NCBI RefSeq assembly: GCF_900156685.1
Contig: NZ_FTOJ01000007.1
Location: 62,001 to 126,000 of the forward strand
DNA: 64,000 nt
Source of the DNA: Chryseobacterium piscicola
GTDB lineage: Bacteria; Bacteroidota; Bacteroidia; Flavobacteriales; Weeksellaceae
Direction of reading: 5' to 3'
Positions 63,177 through 64,000 of the stretch are shown piece after piece. Position 1 is the first letter of the stretch. Each line of letters starts with the position of its first letter. A model generated the notes under the pieces. The model made no database searches and was not told the DNA's origin. It saw only the letters and a program-made list of their open reading frames with translations. The translations under genes and the position numbers were made by a program.

Positions 63177-63335
63177 ATGAGTAAAAGAACATTCCAGCCA
63201 TCAGAAAGAAAGAAAAGAAACAAACACGGTTTCAGAGAAAGAATGTCTACGCCAAACGGTAGAAGAGTTTTGGCTGCAAGAAGAGCAAAAGGCAGAAAGA
63301 GTTTAACTGTAAGTGCTGCGCGCGCTAAGAGATAA
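63177..63335 (+). CDS. rpmH: 50S ribosomal protein L34
   Basis: The 52-residue frame reads [18 protein letters not shown], then [20 protein letters not shown], then [14 protein letters not shown], the complete bL34 sequence with its conserved RTFQPS start and [17 protein letters not shown] core. It is a small basic protein of the large ribosomal subunit. It has its own consensus promoter and a terminator. In many bacteria rpmH lies next to dnaA or rnpA, but neither is within reach here. Confidence 0.97.
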   Translation: MSKRTFQPSERKKRNKHGFRERMSTPNGRRVLAARRAKGRKSLTVSAARAKR

Positions 63336-63359
63336 TTCTTTATTATCATATACAATCTA

Positions 63360-63390
63360 TGCTTGAAAATTATCTTTTCAGGCATTTTTT
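63360..63390 (+). terminator. Terminator of rpmH
   Basis: TGCTTGAAAA / TTTTCAGGCA (one G-T pair) with a short loop and a T run lies 24 bp after the stop codon. Confidence 0.85.
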
Positions 63391-63463
63391 GTTGTTAAAA
63401 TTTACTAAAATTCTTCAAAGTAAAATTTCTTTTTATTATTTTTAATAATCTTAAAACTGAAAC

Positions 63464-64000
63464 ATGCCACATACCAATATCACGGGAGAAAATATCATCA
63501 ATCTGGAACATGCTAAAATTGCCCAGAAAAACTTCACTGTTTTATCTGATGTAAATCTAAACATCAAAAAAGGAAGATTCTGCTACCTTATCGGCAAGAC
63601 AGGTTCTGGAAAAAGCTCTTTACTAAAGACACTTTATGGTCACATTCCATTAGTGAGTGGCCACGGCTCTGTCGTAGGATTTGATCTTGCAAAACTAAAG
63701 TCTTCTGAAGTCCCCAATCTAAGAAGAAAATTAGGGATTGTTTTTCAAGATTTTCAACTTTTATCTGATAGAACAGTTGAAAAAAATCTGAAATTTGTAC
63801 TGCAAGCTACTGGCTGGAGCGACAAGCATAAAATGGATGAGCGCATCAACGAAGTTTTGAGCAGCGTAAATATGAAGAGTAAAAAACATAAAATGCCCCA
63901 TGAACTATCGGGTGGAGAACAACAGCGTGTTGCCATTGCCAGAGCTCTTTTGAACCATCCTGATTTGATTTTAGCCGATGAGCCTACAGGAAATTTAGAT
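63464..64000 (+). CDS. ftsE: FtsE-like ABC transporter ATP-binding protein (cut by window end)
   Basis: The first 179 codons of an ATPase are present, cut at the window edge. Walker A is [11 protein letters not shown], the Q-loop VFQDFQLL, the signature [16 protein letters not shown] and Walker [13 protein letters not shown]. The [10 protein letters not shown] and SGGEQQR features and the compact length before the signature fit FtsE, which works with FtsX to activate cell-wall hydrolases at division. An extended N-terminus ([19 protein letters not shown]) precedes the fold. A LolD-type assignment is the alternative. Confidence 0.8.
   Translation, partial: MPHTNITGENIINLEHAKIAQKNFTVLSDVNLNIKKGRFCYLIGKTGSGKSSLLKTLYGHIPLVSGHGSVVGFDLAKLKSSEVPNLRRKLGIVFQDFQLLSDRTVEKNLKFVLQATGWSDKHKMDERINEVLSSVNMKSKKHKMPHELSGGEQQRVAIARALLNHPDLILADEPTGNLD

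Noticed and set aside
63083..63385. 100-codon minus-strand frame over rpmH
   Set aside because: It covers the promoter, the whole L34 gene and its terminator on the opposite strand; the L34 sequence is unmistakable.

Overview
The window is chromosomal DNA of an AT-rich Bacteroidota bacterium, most likely Chryseobacterium or a close relative in the Weeksellaceae. The signs are: three proteins ending in type IX secretion (T9SS) type A sorting domains; a GLPGLI protein; Flavobacteriia-type DUF families (DUF6048, DUF6452, DUF2480, DUF3276/PUR); a bacillithiol gene (bshB1); an exbB-exbD-exbD-tonB operon; and promoter elements of the Bacteroidota form TAnnTTTG, in places with TTG about 20 bp upstream. 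Family names come from recognised protein motifs; no database search was possible.

Layout. 1-7.8 kb: three minus-strand genes for large exported zinc metalloproteases with T9SS tails, two of them close paralogues, and a 152-bp nested-hairpin MITE-like element between them. 7.8-16.5 kb: small lipoproteins, DUF6048/DUF6452, a fourth zinc protease (DUF5117 type), rlmD, a TlpA-like lipoprotein without the CxxC pair, a GLPGLI protein and a small two-cysteine exported peptide. 16.5-20.4 kb: an XRE regulator and sdhCAB. 20.4-26 kb: comEC, lpxB, DUF2480, a short DUF2723-like membrane protein and a DUF937 protein. 26-28.8 kb: an exported ankyrin protein and aspS.

28.8-34.3 kb is the most accessory-looking stretch: an orphan ParD-type antitoxin with a palindromic operator, a nested inverted repeat, a broken copy of the first 30 codons of recQ, an OafA-type acyltransferase, intact recQ, and a Fic AMP-transferase with a DNA-binding-like tail and an inverted repeat upstream. 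34.3-40.2 kb is mainly housekeeping: SDR, nusB-DUF1573-yajC, an ABC exporter with an unusually short C-terminus, a PUR protein, tRNA-His and bshB1. 40.2-46.1 kb is the TonB energy-transduction operon with a PstS-like lipoprotein and a TPR protein downstream. 46.3-55.7 kb holds leuS, a lipocalin-like lipoprotein, a GT2 glycosyltransferase coupled to an unknown gene, waaA, a DUF1648 protein, an NlpC/P60 hydrolase, an O-methyltransferase and an OmpA lipoprotein. 55.7-64 kb holds tilS, a DsbD-like protein, an alpha/beta hydrolase coupled to a lipoprotein, a patatin, nrnA, rpmH and the 5' part of ftsE.

Most of the window is envelope biology and core metabolism. I found no rRNA, CRISPR array, prophage, intact insertion sequence or recognisable defence island. 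The most unusual signals are the nested double-hairpin element at 5469-5620, the recQ 5' duplication flanking the acyltransferase, and a promoter-small ORF-terminator unit near 54.6-54.8 kb.
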